DNA of 64,000 bases. Source: Brumimicrobium ulvae. Lineage in GTDB: Bacteria > Bacteroidota > Bacteroidia > Flavobacteriales_D > Crocinitomicaceae. The stretch lies in assembly GCF_947504225.1 (NCBI RefSeq), contig NZ_CANNGT010000002.1, positions 372,001-436,000 of the forward strand, in the 5' to 3' direction. Under the pieces are notes generated by a model. That model was given only the letters and a program-made list of their open reading frames with translations. It ran no database searches and was not told the origin of the DNA. Shown here piece by piece: positions 6,946 to 16,320 of this stretch (positions within the stretch are counted from its first letter, which is position 1; each line of letters opens with the position of its first letter). Both the position numbers and the translations under genes were made by a program.

Positions 6946-8160
6946 TTAATTTTTTAATTCAATTAAGGTAAGCTCAGGTCGCATGCCTATTCTTGCAGGA
7001 AATCCTAACCAACCCAACCCCCTATTGACGTACAAGTATTGTCCATTTTCTTCATATAAACCTGCCCAATGTTTGAACTTATATTTAATGGGACTCCACT
7101 TTAGGTTTTTATATTGAAAACCTGCTTGCATTCCATGGGTGTGACCAGATAAAGTTAAGGCAATATTAGTTTTATGAAGCACCTCTTCTGTCCAATGTGT
7201 TGGGTCGTGAGAAAGAAGGATCTTAAACGGAATTGTTTTGGCTTTTTCAAGAGTTTTATTTAAATCTCCATATTGTTTAAAAGGAGGCTTCCCCCAATTC
7301 TCAACCCCTAGAATTGCAATATTTTGCTTCTCTATTGTATCAATGTACGCCTCATTCAACAAAAGTTTAAATCCAATCGTTTTGTAAAAGTGATGAATCA
7401 AATCATGGTTTTGTTTTTTCGCTTTAGGACTCTTCCATTTGCTATAATCACCGTAATCATGATTCCCTAAAATGGCGAACTTTCCTCTTTTTGCCTTCAA
7501 GGGTTTGAAAACCTTATCCCATCCACGTAATTCTACAGCATAATTATTGACTAAATCTCCTGTGATGAAAATATAATCGGGCTTCAAATCATTAATAATT
7601 TGAATTGCAGGATTTAGTTTATGGTAAGTGTAATTGAAACTACCAAGGTGTAGATCTGAGATTTGAACTATTCTTAACCCATTAAATGAAGAGGGAAGTA
7701 AAGGATGTTGAATGGTGGTACTATAAACTTTGAATTTATAAACGGCTTTAAAAATTCCATACAAGATAACCATAAAAGGAAGTAAACCAGACAACAACCC
7801 AGCAATTGAAATGACCAATAAAGATTGATTTTCGGAGAATAGAAAATGAGTGAAATACAGAACAGAAAATACAATTACGAAAATCAACTTTGGGGCAAAT
7901 GATAAGATTCCTAGTCCGTAGAATCTTGAAATCAAAATTTGTTTTCTAATGGGGTTAATCTTATCTAAAGTGAGCTTCAAAACTAAAATAGAGGTCACTA
8001 AACCAATGGTAAACAACCAAAAAAGAATAAAAATGATTGTTTTTAAAATCTCAAAATCCAATAACTGAGTGATGGATTGCAACCAGTAAAAGGTGAATGC
8101 ATCAATCAATAATATCGCTACACACAATAAAATTATTTTAAAGAGAGAAACGGATTTCAT
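6946..8160 (-). CDS. Membrane-anchored metallophosphoesterase (YkuE/YaeI-like)
   Basis: 404 residues. Four hydrophobic segments fill the first 150 residues (about 7-29, 36-62, 82-108, 112-138), followed by a calcineurin-like phosphoesterase domain. The metal-ligand blocks are all present: QISDLHLG, ITGDLVN, ILGNHDYG, LLSHDP and LSGHTHGMQ. Relatives with this layout act on phosphoester substrates at the membrane; YkuE/YaeI-type members have been linked to lipid-linked phosphates, but the substrate here cannot be read from sequence. Single-gene unit, leftward. A -7-like box TAGCTTTG (plus-strand 8213-8220) lies upstream without a well-spaced -33. Confidence 0.9.
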   Translation of the reverse strand: MKSVSLFKIILLCVAILLIDAFTFYWLQSITQLLDFEILKTIIFILFWLFTIGLVTSILVLKLTLDKINPIRKQILISRFYGLGILSFAPKLIFVIVFSVLYFTHFLFSENQSLLVISIAGLLSGLLPFMVILYGIFKAVYKFKVYSTTIQHPLLPSSFNGLRIVQISDLHLGSFNYTYHKLNPAIQIINDLKPDYIFITGDLVNNYAVELRGWDKVFKPLKAKRGKFAILGNHDYGDYSKWKSPKAKKQNHDLIHHFYKTIGFKLLLNEAYIDTIEKQNIAILGVENWGKPPFKQYGDLNKTLEKAKTIPFKILLSHDPTHWTEEVLHKTNIALTLSGHTHGMQAGFQYKNLKWSPIKYKFKHWAGLYEENGQYLYVNRGLGWLGFPARIGMRPELTLIELKN

Positions 8161-8433
8161 GGACTTTATTCTACAATATAAACATATTTTGAATAAAAAA
8201 TGAGAAGTTATCCAAAGCTATTAAAAAGACTTTCCAAACCTTATTGTTGATAGCTTAAATCAACAAGAAATTTGGTTTTTAATAGATTTTTTTAGCTCCT
8301 TAAGTTAAGTCAAAAATTTGAGAAATCAAGTCTTTAAAAGCCAATTGGGACAACAATAAACTTTTTAATTTAGGCGCATAATTAATTATATTTTACTATT
8401 TTCGAGCCTGCACTATACTTAAAAGACTCAGAA

Positions 8434-9030
8434 ATGAAAAAAATATACTTAACGTTTGGATTACTTTCTTTAGGAATGATGTTTTCATCGTGTGAAGAGG
8501 AGGTTGAAGAAGTAAACGGTATTAGAGTGGAGTATCCAGAAGAGTTGGATGATCTCGATGAGTTCGAAGCGTTTAGTTTAAAGCCTTATAATATTGAAGC
8601 TTTAATTTATATTCCAGATGCTACTGCCAACATTGGAGCTTCTACCGCTCCTGAAATGATTCACGAATTAAATGGTTATCAATGGGACTTGCGTGTTGGT
8701 CAAAACTTTCATCTCACTATTGAAGATTGGGGTACCGATGATGCATTCAAGGACTATTTAATGCAGCTTGAAGATCAAAAAGTATATACGATTGAATTTC
8801 TAGAGAAAGAAGATAACTTTGCTTACTATAAAGCAAAATTAAATGTAAAAGGTAAAGGAGATAACGAAAATGTTGGAGTAGAGCATACTACCTATCATGT
8901 CGTTGCGCAACACACTATTGAAGGAGTGAATTATTTGTTTAAAACAAACAAAGATGGACACCCAAAACCAATTACAGACTACATGGCGAAATCTGTGAAA
9001 AGCGTAAAACCAATTACTGAAGCTTCTTAA
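8434..9030 (+). CDS. Predicted lipoprotein, function unknown
   Basis: 198 residues with a lipoprotein signal peptide: MKKIYLTFGLLSLGMMFSSC, lipobox ending FSSC at Cys20, then an acidic stretch (EEEVEEV). The rest is soluble and mixed alpha/beta, with no recognised motif; it includes an acidic linker (EELDDLDEFEAF) and a region rich in aromatic beta strands. It is probably anchored in the outer or inner membrane. It ends one base before the convergent LETM1-related gene, with no visible terminator between. The 8161-8433 gap upstream is AT-rich with nothing else clear. Confidence 0.7.
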   Translation: MKKIYLTFGLLSLGMMFSSCEEEVEEVNGIRVEYPEELDDLDEFEAFSLKPYNIEALIYIPDATANIGASTAPEMIHELNGYQWDLRVGQNFHLTIEDWGTDDAFKDYLMQLEDQKVYTIEFLEKEDNFAYYKAKLNVKGKGDNENVGVEHTTYHVVAQHTIEGVNYLFKTNKDGHPKPITDYMAKSVKSVKPITEAS

Positions 9031-9031
9031 A

Positions 9032-10279
9032 CTAGTTGGTTTCGTTGTTTTTGAACGCCGACGGAATTAAATCTGGTACGATTTTTAAAATCAAAGGCAA
9101 TAGAATCATTCCTCCTGGTAACATAAAAATGGCTAATGCTGGAAGGCTTTTGGCCAAGTCCTTAAATTGAGATTTGACCTTCTCCTTTTCTTCTTGAGTT
9201 AACTCTTGCTGTAAAGATTTATTCACCAGGCTAATTAACTCTTTGCTTTCTCTTAATTCTTCAACGAATTTATCTTTGTTTCGACCAAGAATTTTGATCC
9301 ATCGCTTTGAAAAGTTCCCATATAGTTGCTCATAAGATGATCTTTCCTGAAGAAAAGTAATCTTATGGTTGTTCTCCATTACAAAGCGTTCGATGAGAAT
9401 TATGGAGCGTTTTAGTTGCTCATGACTTACGCCCAAATGTTTACACAGCTTATACAGTGTAGTGATTTCGTCGTTCATTGCTGAAAGGTCAGAATGAACA
9501 GTTAAGACGGCCATGTCGATAAGATAAAACTTGTAGAGTTCATCAGCGTCTGTAGGCAATGTGATATCATCTATGCTGATGTTATCGTCTGCTAGTTTCT
9601 GCTTGAACTCCTTCTTGGAATGATCATCCATGTTGGAAGAGGCCAAATAAATAGAAAGAATTTGCTCTTCTGAATCTTCAATAACATGGTCGACCAATGA
9701 CATTGCACCGACTGTGTTTAATGCTCCAAGAACAAATGTGTTATAACTTTCTTTTAGGTGTTTTTCGTTGATCAGAAAGGAATGGAAGGCCAATACATCC
9801 AAGTAAACTAAACTATTGTTTAGGTAGCTCACCCACAACTGATTACTTAAGGTTCTTTTGATGTGAACACGTCTTTTTAAAATACTTTCTACCTTTACTT
9901 GATCACTTTCTTTGAATAACATTTTAAATACATTGATGGAGTGACCATCTTTGTATTGTTCGTAAAAACTGAGTAAAGAAGAGATGAATTCGGCTTTGAC
10001 AAATTCTTTTTTCTCAGATTTGTACATCAACAACAAGCATTCAAACAGCAAGAAGGAGGTTTTTTCATCTGTAGTCCACTTGGCCGAAATGCTTTCATCT
10101 TTGAAAAACAAGAATTCACTTGGGAATCCAAATACAATCCCTGAATTAAAGAAAACATTGTGTAAAAAAGAAGATTGAGACAAGTAATGCGGTTGATTCA
10201 GAGACTCTAAATCAATTATTCCTTCATCTACCAAAGAAAAGTATTTGTCTATCCAATTTTTTGAACCCGGTTGTATCAT
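9032..10279 (-). CDS. LETM1-related protein
   Basis: 415 residues, mostly helical, with a C-terminal segment (about 365-405) reading KSLPALAIFMLPGGMILLPLILKIVPDLIPSAF. This closely resembles the transmembrane signature of LETM1, the mitochondrial cation/proton antiporter (PFxxFxLLPFGELLIP...FPNMLPSTF). Bacteroidota carry proteins with this tail that annotation pipelines call LETM1-related biofilm-associated. The 360-residue N-terminal region is soluble and not recognised. The resemblance is seen in the sequence; ion exchange is not shown. It is convergent with the lipoprotein and divergent from the 10415 gene. Confidence 0.75.
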   Translation of the reverse strand: MIQPGSKNWIDKYFSLVDEGIIDLESLNQPHYLSQSSFLHNVFFNSGIVFGFPSEFLFFKDESISAKWTTDEKTSFLLFECLLLMYKSEKKEFVKAEFISSLLSFYEQYKDGHSINVFKMLFKESDQVKVESILKRRVHIKRTLSNQLWVSYLNNSLVYLDVLAFHSFLINEKHLKESYNTFVLGALNTVGAMSLVDHVIEDSEEQILSIYLASSNMDDHSKKEFKQKLADDNISIDDITLPTDADELYKFYLIDMAVLTVHSDLSAMNDEITTLYKLCKHLGVSHEQLKRSIILIERFVMENNHKITFLQERSSYEQLYGNFSKRWIKILGRNKDKFVEELRESKELISLVNKSLQQELTQEEKEKVKSQFKDLAKSLPALAIFMLPGGMILLPLILKIVPDLIPSAFKNNETN

Positions 10280-10383
10280 AATTATTTTTACGCTGAATTA
10301 AATTTAAAGATAAATAAACTCTACTTTATTTACGATATTTATGAAATAAAAAGTCTTGTACAACTCTTGTTCTATATTTTGGA

Positions 10384-10391
10384 TAGCTTTG
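10384..10391 (+). promoter_or_regulatory. -7 box upstream of the 10415 gene
   Basis: TAGCTTTG matches TAnnTTTG and lies 23 bases before the start codon. TTG triplets upstream (10356-10358, 10367-10369) are not at the preferred 19-20 base spacing, so only the -7 box is supported. Confidence 0.4.
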
Positions 10392-10414
10392 TTATAGACC
10401 TCGATTAATACGCC

Positions 10415-11245
10415 ATGAAACAACGCTGGATAATACTTTTCGTTATTTTATTCCCAATTCTTGGATTGACTCAAAAAAGAGTTGCTCCTCTGCCCAAAGA
10501 GTTACTCGAAAGTTCAGCTTTGGTGAAATACAAATGTAACTTTATTACCTTAAATGATTCAGGGAATGAACCAGAACTATATGTGTTCAATAAAAAAGGA
10601 GAAATTATTCATATCTGCTTTATCAAAAACGTAGCGAACATTGACTGGGAAGCCTTGGCTTATGATGGCCAAGAATATCTTTATATCGGTGATATTGGAA
10701 ATAATGAAAACAAAAGACAAGACTTGGCCATTCACAAAGTCAAGTTAGAGGATGTTTTAGTCAAAGATACCGTAAACGTGGAAACCATTTTGTTTAGTTA
10801 TCCAGAGCAATACCTTTTTCCTCCTTATCAATCAGAGTTATATTATGATGCGGAGGCATTGATTGTGAAAGAGGATCAATTATTGATTTTTACTAAAAAT
10901 AGAACCGTTCCTTTTGATGGTATTTCAAAGGTTTATGCTTTGCCCACTGTGCCTGGAGAATATCAAGCAGAATTACTTTACGATTTAAACTTATTGCCCA
11001 CGACTTGGAGAGAGGAGTGCATTACCGACGCTGTCCTGTACAAAGATGAATTGTATCTATTGACTTACGCAAAGGTCTACATGTACTCTTGGGATGGCGA
11101 AAAATGGATACAACAAAAAGAATATTTACATGATTCATGGACCCAAAAAGAAGGTATTGCGGTTGATCGTCGCCACATTTATATTACTGATGAAAATGCA
11201 ACACAAATATTCTCCAACAACTACCTTTATAAATTGAGAAAATGA
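10415..11245 (+). CDS. Secreted protein, beta-propeller-like, unknown
   Basis: 276 residues with a cleavable signal peptide (MKQRWIILFVILFPILGLTQ, cleavage after about residue 19). The mature part repeats short beta segments with Asp/Gly turns: LNDSGNEPELYVFNKKGEI, WEALAYDGQEYLYIGDIGNNENKR, YYDAEALIVKEDQLLIFTKN, EGIAVDRRHIYITDENA. This resembles a six-bladed propeller of the kind that begins with a lost-or-found DSG/WEALA motif; no catalytic residues stand out. The last four bases overlap the hxpB start (ATGA), so the two are probably co-translated. Confidence 0.65.
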   Translation: MKQRWIILFVILFPILGLTQKRVAPLPKELLESSALVKYKCNFITLNDSGNEPELYVFNKKGEIIHICFIKNVANIDWEALAYDGQEYLYIGDIGNNENKRQDLAIHKVKLEDVLVKDTVNVETILFSYPEQYLFPPYQSELYYDAEALIVKEDQLLIFTKNRTVPFDGISKVYALPTVPGEYQAELLYDLNLLPTTWREECITDAVLYKDELYLLTYAKVYMYSWDGEKWIQQKEYLHDSWTQKEGIAVDRRHIYITDENATQIFSNNYLYKLRK

Positions 11246-11904
11246 TAGATTTTAAGAATATAGACACGGTTATCTTTGATATGGACGGCGTTTTAATTGA
11301 TTCTGAACCCTTATGGAAAGCGGCTGAAATTAAAGTTTTTGAAACCATTGGAATCGACTTCATTAAAGTAGGAGGTGAAAAAACGGTAGGATTAAGAATT
11401 GATGAAGTGATTGACTACTGGTATGAAAAATATCCATGGGAGAACAAAACGAAAGCACAAGTCGTTGATGAAATCATGCTTGAAATGGTTAATGGAATTC
11501 AAGCCAATGGTGAGCCAATGAAAGGCGTTATTGAAATCCTAGAATTTTTTAAATCTAAAGGAATGAAAATCGGCCTAGCAAGTTCTTCATATCAAGTTTT
11601 AATTGATACCAGTTTAGAAAAACTTGGGATTGCACATTATTTCGATGTCACGCTATCTGCCCAAAATTGTACTTATGGGAAACCTCATCCTGAAGTGTAC
11701 ATCGAAACTGCCAAATTATTGAAAAGCGAACCACAAAACTGCTTGGTAATTGAAGATTCTTTAAATGGAGTGATCGCAGGGAAAGCCGCTAAAATGAATG
11801 TTGTAGCTGTTCCAGATGGAACACATACAGTTACAGAACAATTGAAAGTAGCTGATTTAAGAGTAGATAATTTAAAAGAACTTGTAAAAGTTCTTTTAAA
11901 TTAA
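11242..11904 (+). CDS. hxpB: HAD-superfamily sugar-phosphate phosphatase, HxpB type
   Basis: 220 residues, class IA HAD fold. Motif I is FDMDGVLIDSEPLW (nucleophile Asp in DMDG), the cap domain carries LRIDEVIDYWYEKYPW, motif II is GLASSS, motif III the Lys in YGKPHPEVY, motif IV VIEDSLNG. The cap sequence GLRIDxVxDxWYxxxPW is close to E. coli YniC (HxpB), a hexitol and 2-deoxyglucose 6-phosphate phosphatase. A beta-phosphoglucomutase role is less likely given this cap. It overlaps the preceding secreted-protein gene by four bases. Confidence 0.88.
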   Translation: MIDFKNIDTVIFDMDGVLIDSEPLWKAAEIKVFETIGIDFIKVGGEKTVGLRIDEVIDYWYEKYPWENKTKAQVVDEIMLEMVNGIQANGEPMKGVIEILEFFKSKGMKIGLASSSYQVLIDTSLEKLGIAHYFDVTLSAQNCTYGKPHPEVYIETAKLLKSEPQNCLVIEDSLNGVIAGKAAKMNVVAVPDGTHTVTEQLKVADLRVDNLKELVKVLLN

Positions 11905-11955
11905 CGAGAGGGTTCCGATAAATCGGTAAGGAGAGTGAAGTTTAGAGTATAAAGA

Positions 11956-11990
11956 GTGCGAGGGCAAAGTATTCCACCTCTCCCTCGCAC
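11956..11990. terminator. Strong hairpin between convergent hxpB and hemL
   Basis: GTGCGAGGG (11956-11964) pairs with CCCTCGCAC (11982-11990) across a 17-base loop; flanking GAGAGG and CCTCTC can extend it. It is GC-rich for this genome and placed to stop transcription from either side, though the T runs are weak. Confidence 0.6.
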
Positions 11991-12004
11991 CGAAACCTCT
12001 CCCT

Positions 12005-12030
12005 GTTTTTCTCGATTCATCGAGAAAAAC
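12005..12030. other. 12-bp palindrome abutting the hemL stop codon
   Basis: GTTTTTCTCGAT-TC-ATCGAGAAAAAC is a perfect palindrome with a two-base gap, ending at the last base of the hemL stop. On both strands T's come before the stem and A's after it, the reverse of a standard terminator, so its role is unclear. Confidence 0.55.
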
Positions 12031-13319
12031 TACCCAAATACCTCATCCAAGGCATTTTTAAATTGCTGCGCTGCATTTTCTAAGACTTCTTTTGTATGAA
12101 CATAAGATACAAAACCAACTTCATAACCGCTAGGTCCAACATATACATTGCGTTCTAATAAAGCTTTATGTAGTTTTTTAAACGGTGTCATATCTGCATC
12201 AATTTGGGAGGCACTTCTAATTGTTGTTTTATCAGAAAATGCAATCCAAAAAATTGATCCTATGGTCACCAAAGAAAAATCATATCCTTTTTCTTTGGCA
12301 TGTGCGTTTACACTATTTACAAAAGTTTGTGTTCTTTCTTCTTGGTCTTCGTAAAAACCAGGTTGACTACACACAGTCAATTGTGCGATTCCTGCAGCCA
12401 TTGCAACTGGGTTACCACTCAATGTTCCCGCTTGGTATACTGGCCCATCAGGCGAAACACTTTGCATAATGTGTTTTTTTGCTCCGTATGCTCCAACAGG
12501 TAATCCACCTCCGATAATTTTACCGTAAGAAACGATGTCTGGAGCAATGTCATAATATTCTGCAGCACCTGAGAAAGCAACACGGAAGCCAGAAATTACT
12601 TCATCAAAGAACAACAATACATTGTTCGCAGTACAGATTTCACGCAGTTTTAGCAAGAAAGACTTTTCTTGTAACAAAAGTCCGTTGTTTGCAGGAATGG
12701 GTTCAATAATTACACAAGCGATTTCATCTTTATACTTTTCAAATGCTGTTTCTAAAGCATGAACATCATTCAGTGGAATAACAATAGTGTCTTTTACAAC
12801 ACTTTCTGGAACACCTGCGCTTGAACTTTCACCGAATGTTGCTAATCCCGATCCTGCATTTACTAAAAGTGAATCTGCATGTCCGTGGTAACATCCTTCG
12901 AACTTAATGATTTTGTTTTTTCCTGTATATCCACGTGCCAAACGAATTCCTGACATAACCGCTTCTGTACCTGAACTTACAAATCGTATTTTATCAATAT
13001 ATGGATTACGAGAAATGATGATTTCTGCTAAATCGCTTTCTAATTTCGTTGGCGCTCCAAAACTGGTTCCGTTTTCTAGGTTGTCTACAATGTTTTGGTG
13101 AACATCTGGATAGTTATGTCCTAAAATATGCGGACCAAAACTACAGCAGAAGTCGATGAATTGATTTTCATCCTCATCCCAAATGTAGGGACCCTTTCCT
13201 TTTTTTATAAATAAAGGCGCACCCTCTACCGCCTTAAAAGCACGCACTGGAGAATTTACTCCACCAGGGAAGTAATTTAGTGCTTTTTCGTATAACTTTT
13301 CAGAATTTGAACGTTTCAT
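12030..13319 (-). CDS. hemL: Glutamate-1-semialdehyde 2,1-aminomutase
   Basis: 429 residues, full length. It converts glutamate-1-semialdehyde to 5-aminolevulinate, the C5 route to heme. Family features: YFPGGVNSPVRAF at the N-terminus, VSSGTEAVMSGIRLARG, the cofactor region CYHGHAD, Asp239 in FFDEVISGFR and PLP-Lys267 in VSYGKIIGGGLPVGAYG. Single-gene unit, leftward. A -7-like TAAGTTTG (plus-strand 13342-13349) lies 22 bases upstream without a clear -33. Confidence 0.97.
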   Translation of the reverse strand: MKRSNSEKLYEKALNYFPGGVNSPVRAFKAVEGAPLFIKKGKGPYIWDEDENQFIDFCCSFGPHILGHNYPDVHQNIVDNLENGTSFGAPTKLESDLAEIIISRNPYIDKIRFVSSGTEAVMSGIRLARGYTGKNKIIKFEGCYHGHADSLLVNAGSGLATFGESSSAGVPESVVKDTIVIPLNDVHALETAFEKYKDEIACVIIEPIPANNGLLLQEKSFLLKLREICTANNVLLFFDEVISGFRVAFSGAAEYYDIAPDIVSYGKIIGGGLPVGAYGAKKHIMQSVSPDGPVYQAGTLSGNPVAMAAGIAQLTVCSQPGFYEDQEERTQTFVNSVNAHAKEKGYDFSLVTIGSIFWIAFSDKTTIRSASQIDADMTPFKKLHKALLERNVYVGPSGYEVGFVSYVHTKEVLENAAQQFKNALDEVFG

Positions 13320-13607
13320 TTAGAACAATTTTGATTTATTGCAAACTTAATGAATCATTGGCAGATTCCTGAGTTTTCCTCGTGAATAATGTTGGATAGT
13401 ATACATCTACTTAGGATTTAGACAAAGTACACACATGGGATTCGATATTTGTATTTATACCCCAAAAAAAACGGCTAAATACAGCTATAGGTTTTTATCT
13501 ATTTTACTTTTAATAGCACCCCAATCGATCTACATTTTCTTCATTTTTTATAGAAGACTACTGTTTAATTTTATATTTTCGGAATCTAGAATAAAAACAC
13601 TTCAATA

Positions 13608-14885
13608 ATGTCAAAATATCAAAACTCCCTCGCATTTGCTCAAGATAAAGACCTAAACGATCCATTGAAAAAATGGCGTGATGAATTTTTTATTCCAAAT
13701 TTCCATGAGAAGCCTGTGGTATACTTTACAGGAAACTCTTTGGGTTTGCAACCTAAGCGAACACAAGAATACATTCAACAAGAATTGAATGATTGGGCAA
13801 AGTGGGGTGTTGAAGGTCATTTTGATGCAAAGAACCCTTGGTTTTCTTACCATGAATTGCTGACAGAAAAAGCTGCAAAAATTGTGGGTGCAACAAGTAA
13901 AGAGGTTGTCATAACACATTCTTTAACAACCAATTTGCATTTGTTGATGGTTTCCTTTTACCAACCAGCAGGAAAGCGCATCAAAATTTTATGCGAAGGA
14001 AAAGCTTTTCCATCAGACCAATATGCTTTGCAGTCTCAGGTTAAATTCCATGGTTATTCTATCGACGAAGCTATCGTTGAAATCTTTCCAAGAGAAGGAG
14101 AGCATTTGTTACGCCATGAAGATATAGTCGCAAAAATTGAGGAGTTAGGGGATGAACTCGCAATGGTCATGATTGGTGGAATGAATTATTATACGGGTCA
14201 GCTTTTTGACATGAAATCAATAACAGAAGCAGGACACAAAGTGGGTGCTAAAGTTGGATTTGATCTGGCTCATGCTGCTGGAAACGTAGAACTTTCTTTA
14301 CACGACTGGAATGTAGATTTCGCAGCATGGTGTTCGTATAAATACCTTAATTCTAGTCCAGGTGGTGTTGCAGGACTATTTGTTCATGAAAATCACGTTA
14401 CCAACAATGATTTGCCACGTTTTGCAGGTTGGTGGGGACACGATAAAGAAACACGTTTTAAAATGCAACCCGAATTTCAACCGATTCAAAGTGCAGAATC
14501 TTGGCAGTTAAGTAATGCTCCTGTTCTTGGGATGGCAGCACACATGGCATCATTAGATATTTTCGATGAGGTAGGAATGGCTGCAATTAGCAAAAAACGT
14601 GAGGACCTAACAGCGTACTTAGAATTTATAATTCATGAAGTATCAAAAGAATCAGAAAATGCAAACTTCGAAATTATAACACCAAGTCATTCAAAAGAAA
14701 GAGGATCTCAACTGAGTATTTTAGCACACGGTCAGGGACGAGACTTGTTTGATGCGATGACCAAGGAAGGTGTTGTTGCCGATTGGCGTGAACCGAATGT
14801 GATTCGTATTGCTCCAGTTCCATTATATAATTCTTATGAAGATGTGTATCGATTTGGGGAGATCTTGAAAAATTCAATTCGGTAG
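13608..14885 (+). CDS. kynU: Kynureninase
   Basis: 425 residues. PLP enzyme that splits kynurenine or 3-hydroxykynurenine to (3-hydroxy)anthranilate and alanine. Signatures: YFTGNSLGLQP, DWAKWGVEGHF, THSLTTNLHLLM, Asp219 in GFDLAHAAGN and PLP-Lys245 in CSYKYLNSSPGG. With kmo at 52274 it gives the 3-hydroxyanthranilate arm of tryptophan-to-NAD synthesis. The last codons form half of an intrinsic terminator (14868-14900), so coding and terminator overlap. Confidence 0.97.
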   Translation: MSKYQNSLAFAQDKDLNDPLKKWRDEFFIPNFHEKPVVYFTGNSLGLQPKRTQEYIQQELNDWAKWGVEGHFDAKNPWFSYHELLTEKAAKIVGATSKEVVITHSLTTNLHLLMVSFYQPAGKRIKILCEGKAFPSDQYALQSQVKFHGYSIDEAIVEIFPREGEHLLRHEDIVAKIEELGDELAMVMIGGMNYYTGQLFDMKSITEAGHKVGAKVGFDLAHAAGNVELSLHDWNVDFAAWCSYKYLNSSPGGVAGLFVHENHVTNNDLPRFAGWWGHDKETRFKMQPEFQPIQSAESWQLSNAPVLGMAAHMASLDIFDEVGMAAISKKREDLTAYLEFIIHEVSKESENANFEIITPSHSKERGSQLSILAHGQGRDLFDAMTKEGVVADWREPNVIRIAPVPLYNSYEDVYRFGEILKNSIR

Positions 14886-14900
14886 GAATTGAATTTTTTC
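14868..14900 (+). terminator. Terminator overlapping the kynU stop codon
   Basis: AAAAATTCAATTC (14868-14880) pairs perfectly with GAATTGAATTTTT (14886-14898). The five-base loop holds the kynU stop codon TAG, and a T run follows. Confidence 0.7.
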
Positions 14901-15006
14901 AATTACGAATGGTTCAATTACGAATTATCGGATAGCTAACGTTTTGGATTTATTTGAACTTTTAGTTAGGAAAGGGAAAGCAATTACGAATTAGAAAATT
15001 ACGAAT
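14901..15006 (+). repeat. Four copies of AATTACGAAT
   Basis: Exact copies at 14901-14910, 14916-14925, 14982-14991 and 14997-15006, in two pairs spaced by 15 bases. More copies lie at 16304, 16874 (reverse), 18469 (reverse) and inside polA at 19429. The rest of the 14886-15228 gap shows nothing I can name. Confidence 0.7.
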
Positions 15007-15228
15007 TCTCGTTTTTTACTCTTACATTTCATAGTAATTTATAATTTGTGTCTAAAAGAGAACTCTCCGTCTTTACACTCTTTGATAAGAGATCGTTAAA
15101 GATAAGGCTTGTGAAGTCTTTAATTGCTAGGTGTCCAGACTGTATGCGTCGGGATAACTAAAATTAAAAGCGAGCATAAAGCAGTATTAGATGTTTCTTG
15201 CAAGGACTAATTAATCATTAGAAAGACT

Positions 15229-16305
15229 ATGATAAAAAGTATAGGAGTTTTAGGTTTGGGTAAAGTAGGTAGTTTAGTCGCTACTTTATTGAGCTCAAAG
15301 TATGAAGTTGTAGGAATGGACCAGACAAAATCTGATGAAAAATTTTCTTTTGAAGTGAAGATAGGCGATGTTTCAAAGGACGAGACCATACGAGAATTTT
15401 TGAAAGATAAGGAAGCAATTGTTTCTTGTTTGCCGTATTTTCTCAATATTAAAATAGCTCAAACTGCTGCTGAAATGGGTGTGCACTATTTCGACTTAAC
15501 GGAAGATGTACCTACCCTTAACGCGATTCGTGAAATGGCCAAAACAAGCTCTTCTGTTATGGCGCCACAATGTGGACTAGCACCTGGATTTATAGGAATT
15601 CTAGGAGCTGGATTGTACAATCAATTTTCTGAAATTCGCTCTGTAAAACTACGTGTTGGAGCTTTACCTCTTCATCCAATGGGACAATTAGGATACAGTT
15701 TTACATGGAGTGCTGATGGTGTAATCAACGAATACTTAAATGATGCTGAAGTGATTCACAATGGAGAACGCAAAATGGTTAGTTCTCTTGATGATGTAGA
15801 GTCAATCAATATTAACGGACGCCAATATGAAGCTTTTTCTACCTCTGGTGGATTGGGTACCATGTGTGAAACATTAGATGGAAAAGTTGACACTTTGAAT
15901 TATAAAACGATGCGTTATCCTGGGCACCGCGATGGAATGAAGCTATTGCTTTATGATCTACAATTAAAAAATGACCGCCAACTGGCCAAGGAGATTTTAA
16001 CCAACGCATTGCCATTGGTGGATGATGATATAATTCTTGTTTATGCTGCTGTTGAAGGTAAAATTGATGGGCAGTTAAGAAGAAAAGAGTTCAGTGAATC
16101 CTATCGAAATATTGTTTTAGACGGTAAAGATTGGAGAGCAATAAGCTGGACCACCGCGTGCAGTATTTCAGCCGTTGTTGATCTGGTTTCAGAAGGTAAG
16201 CTGCAGAATAAAGGTTTTATCAAGCAAGAAGAAATTCCACTTGAATTATTTTTAGAATCCAATTTTGGATCTATGTACACGAGATTTGCAGATAAAAATA
16301 AATAA
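15229..16305 (+). CDS. Saccharopine dehydrogenase-family enzyme (lysine 6-dehydrogenase-like)
   Basis: 358 residues. An N-terminal Rossmann NAD(P)-binding motif GVLGLGKVGSLVA is followed by the saccharopine-dehydrogenase C-terminal domain with QCGLAPGFIGILGAGL, EAFSTSGGLGTMCETL and YKTMRYPGHRDGMKLL. The last two resemble lysine 6-dehydrogenase of Geobacillus (EAFHTSGGT...YKTIRYRGH), which oxidises lysine to 2-aminoadipate semialdehyde. Saccharopine reductase is the alternative. The pathway cannot be settled from this window because no partner gene is next to it. An AATTACGAAT copy overlaps the end of the gene. Confidence 0.8.
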   Translation: MIKSIGVLGLGKVGSLVATLLSSKYEVVGMDQTKSDEKFSFEVKIGDVSKDETIREFLKDKEAIVSCLPYFLNIKIAQTAAEMGVHYFDLTEDVPTLNAIREMAKTSSSVMAPQCGLAPGFIGILGAGLYNQFSEIRSVKLRVGALPLHPMGQLGYSFTWSADGVINEYLNDAEVIHNGERKMVSSLDDVESININGRQYEAFSTSGGLGTMCETLDGKVDTLNYKTMRYPGHRDGMKLLLYDLQLKNDRQLAKEILTNALPLVDDDIILVYAAVEGKIDGQLRRKEFSESYRNIVLDGKDWRAISWTTACSISAVVDLVSEGKLQNKGFIKQEEIPLELFLESNFGSMYTRFADKNK

Positions 16306-16320
16306 TTACGAATGAGTTTT

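Noticed and set aside
12148-12503. Rightward ORFs of 67-82 codons inside hemL
   Set aside because: They are antisense frames within a strongly supported gene and have no features of their own.
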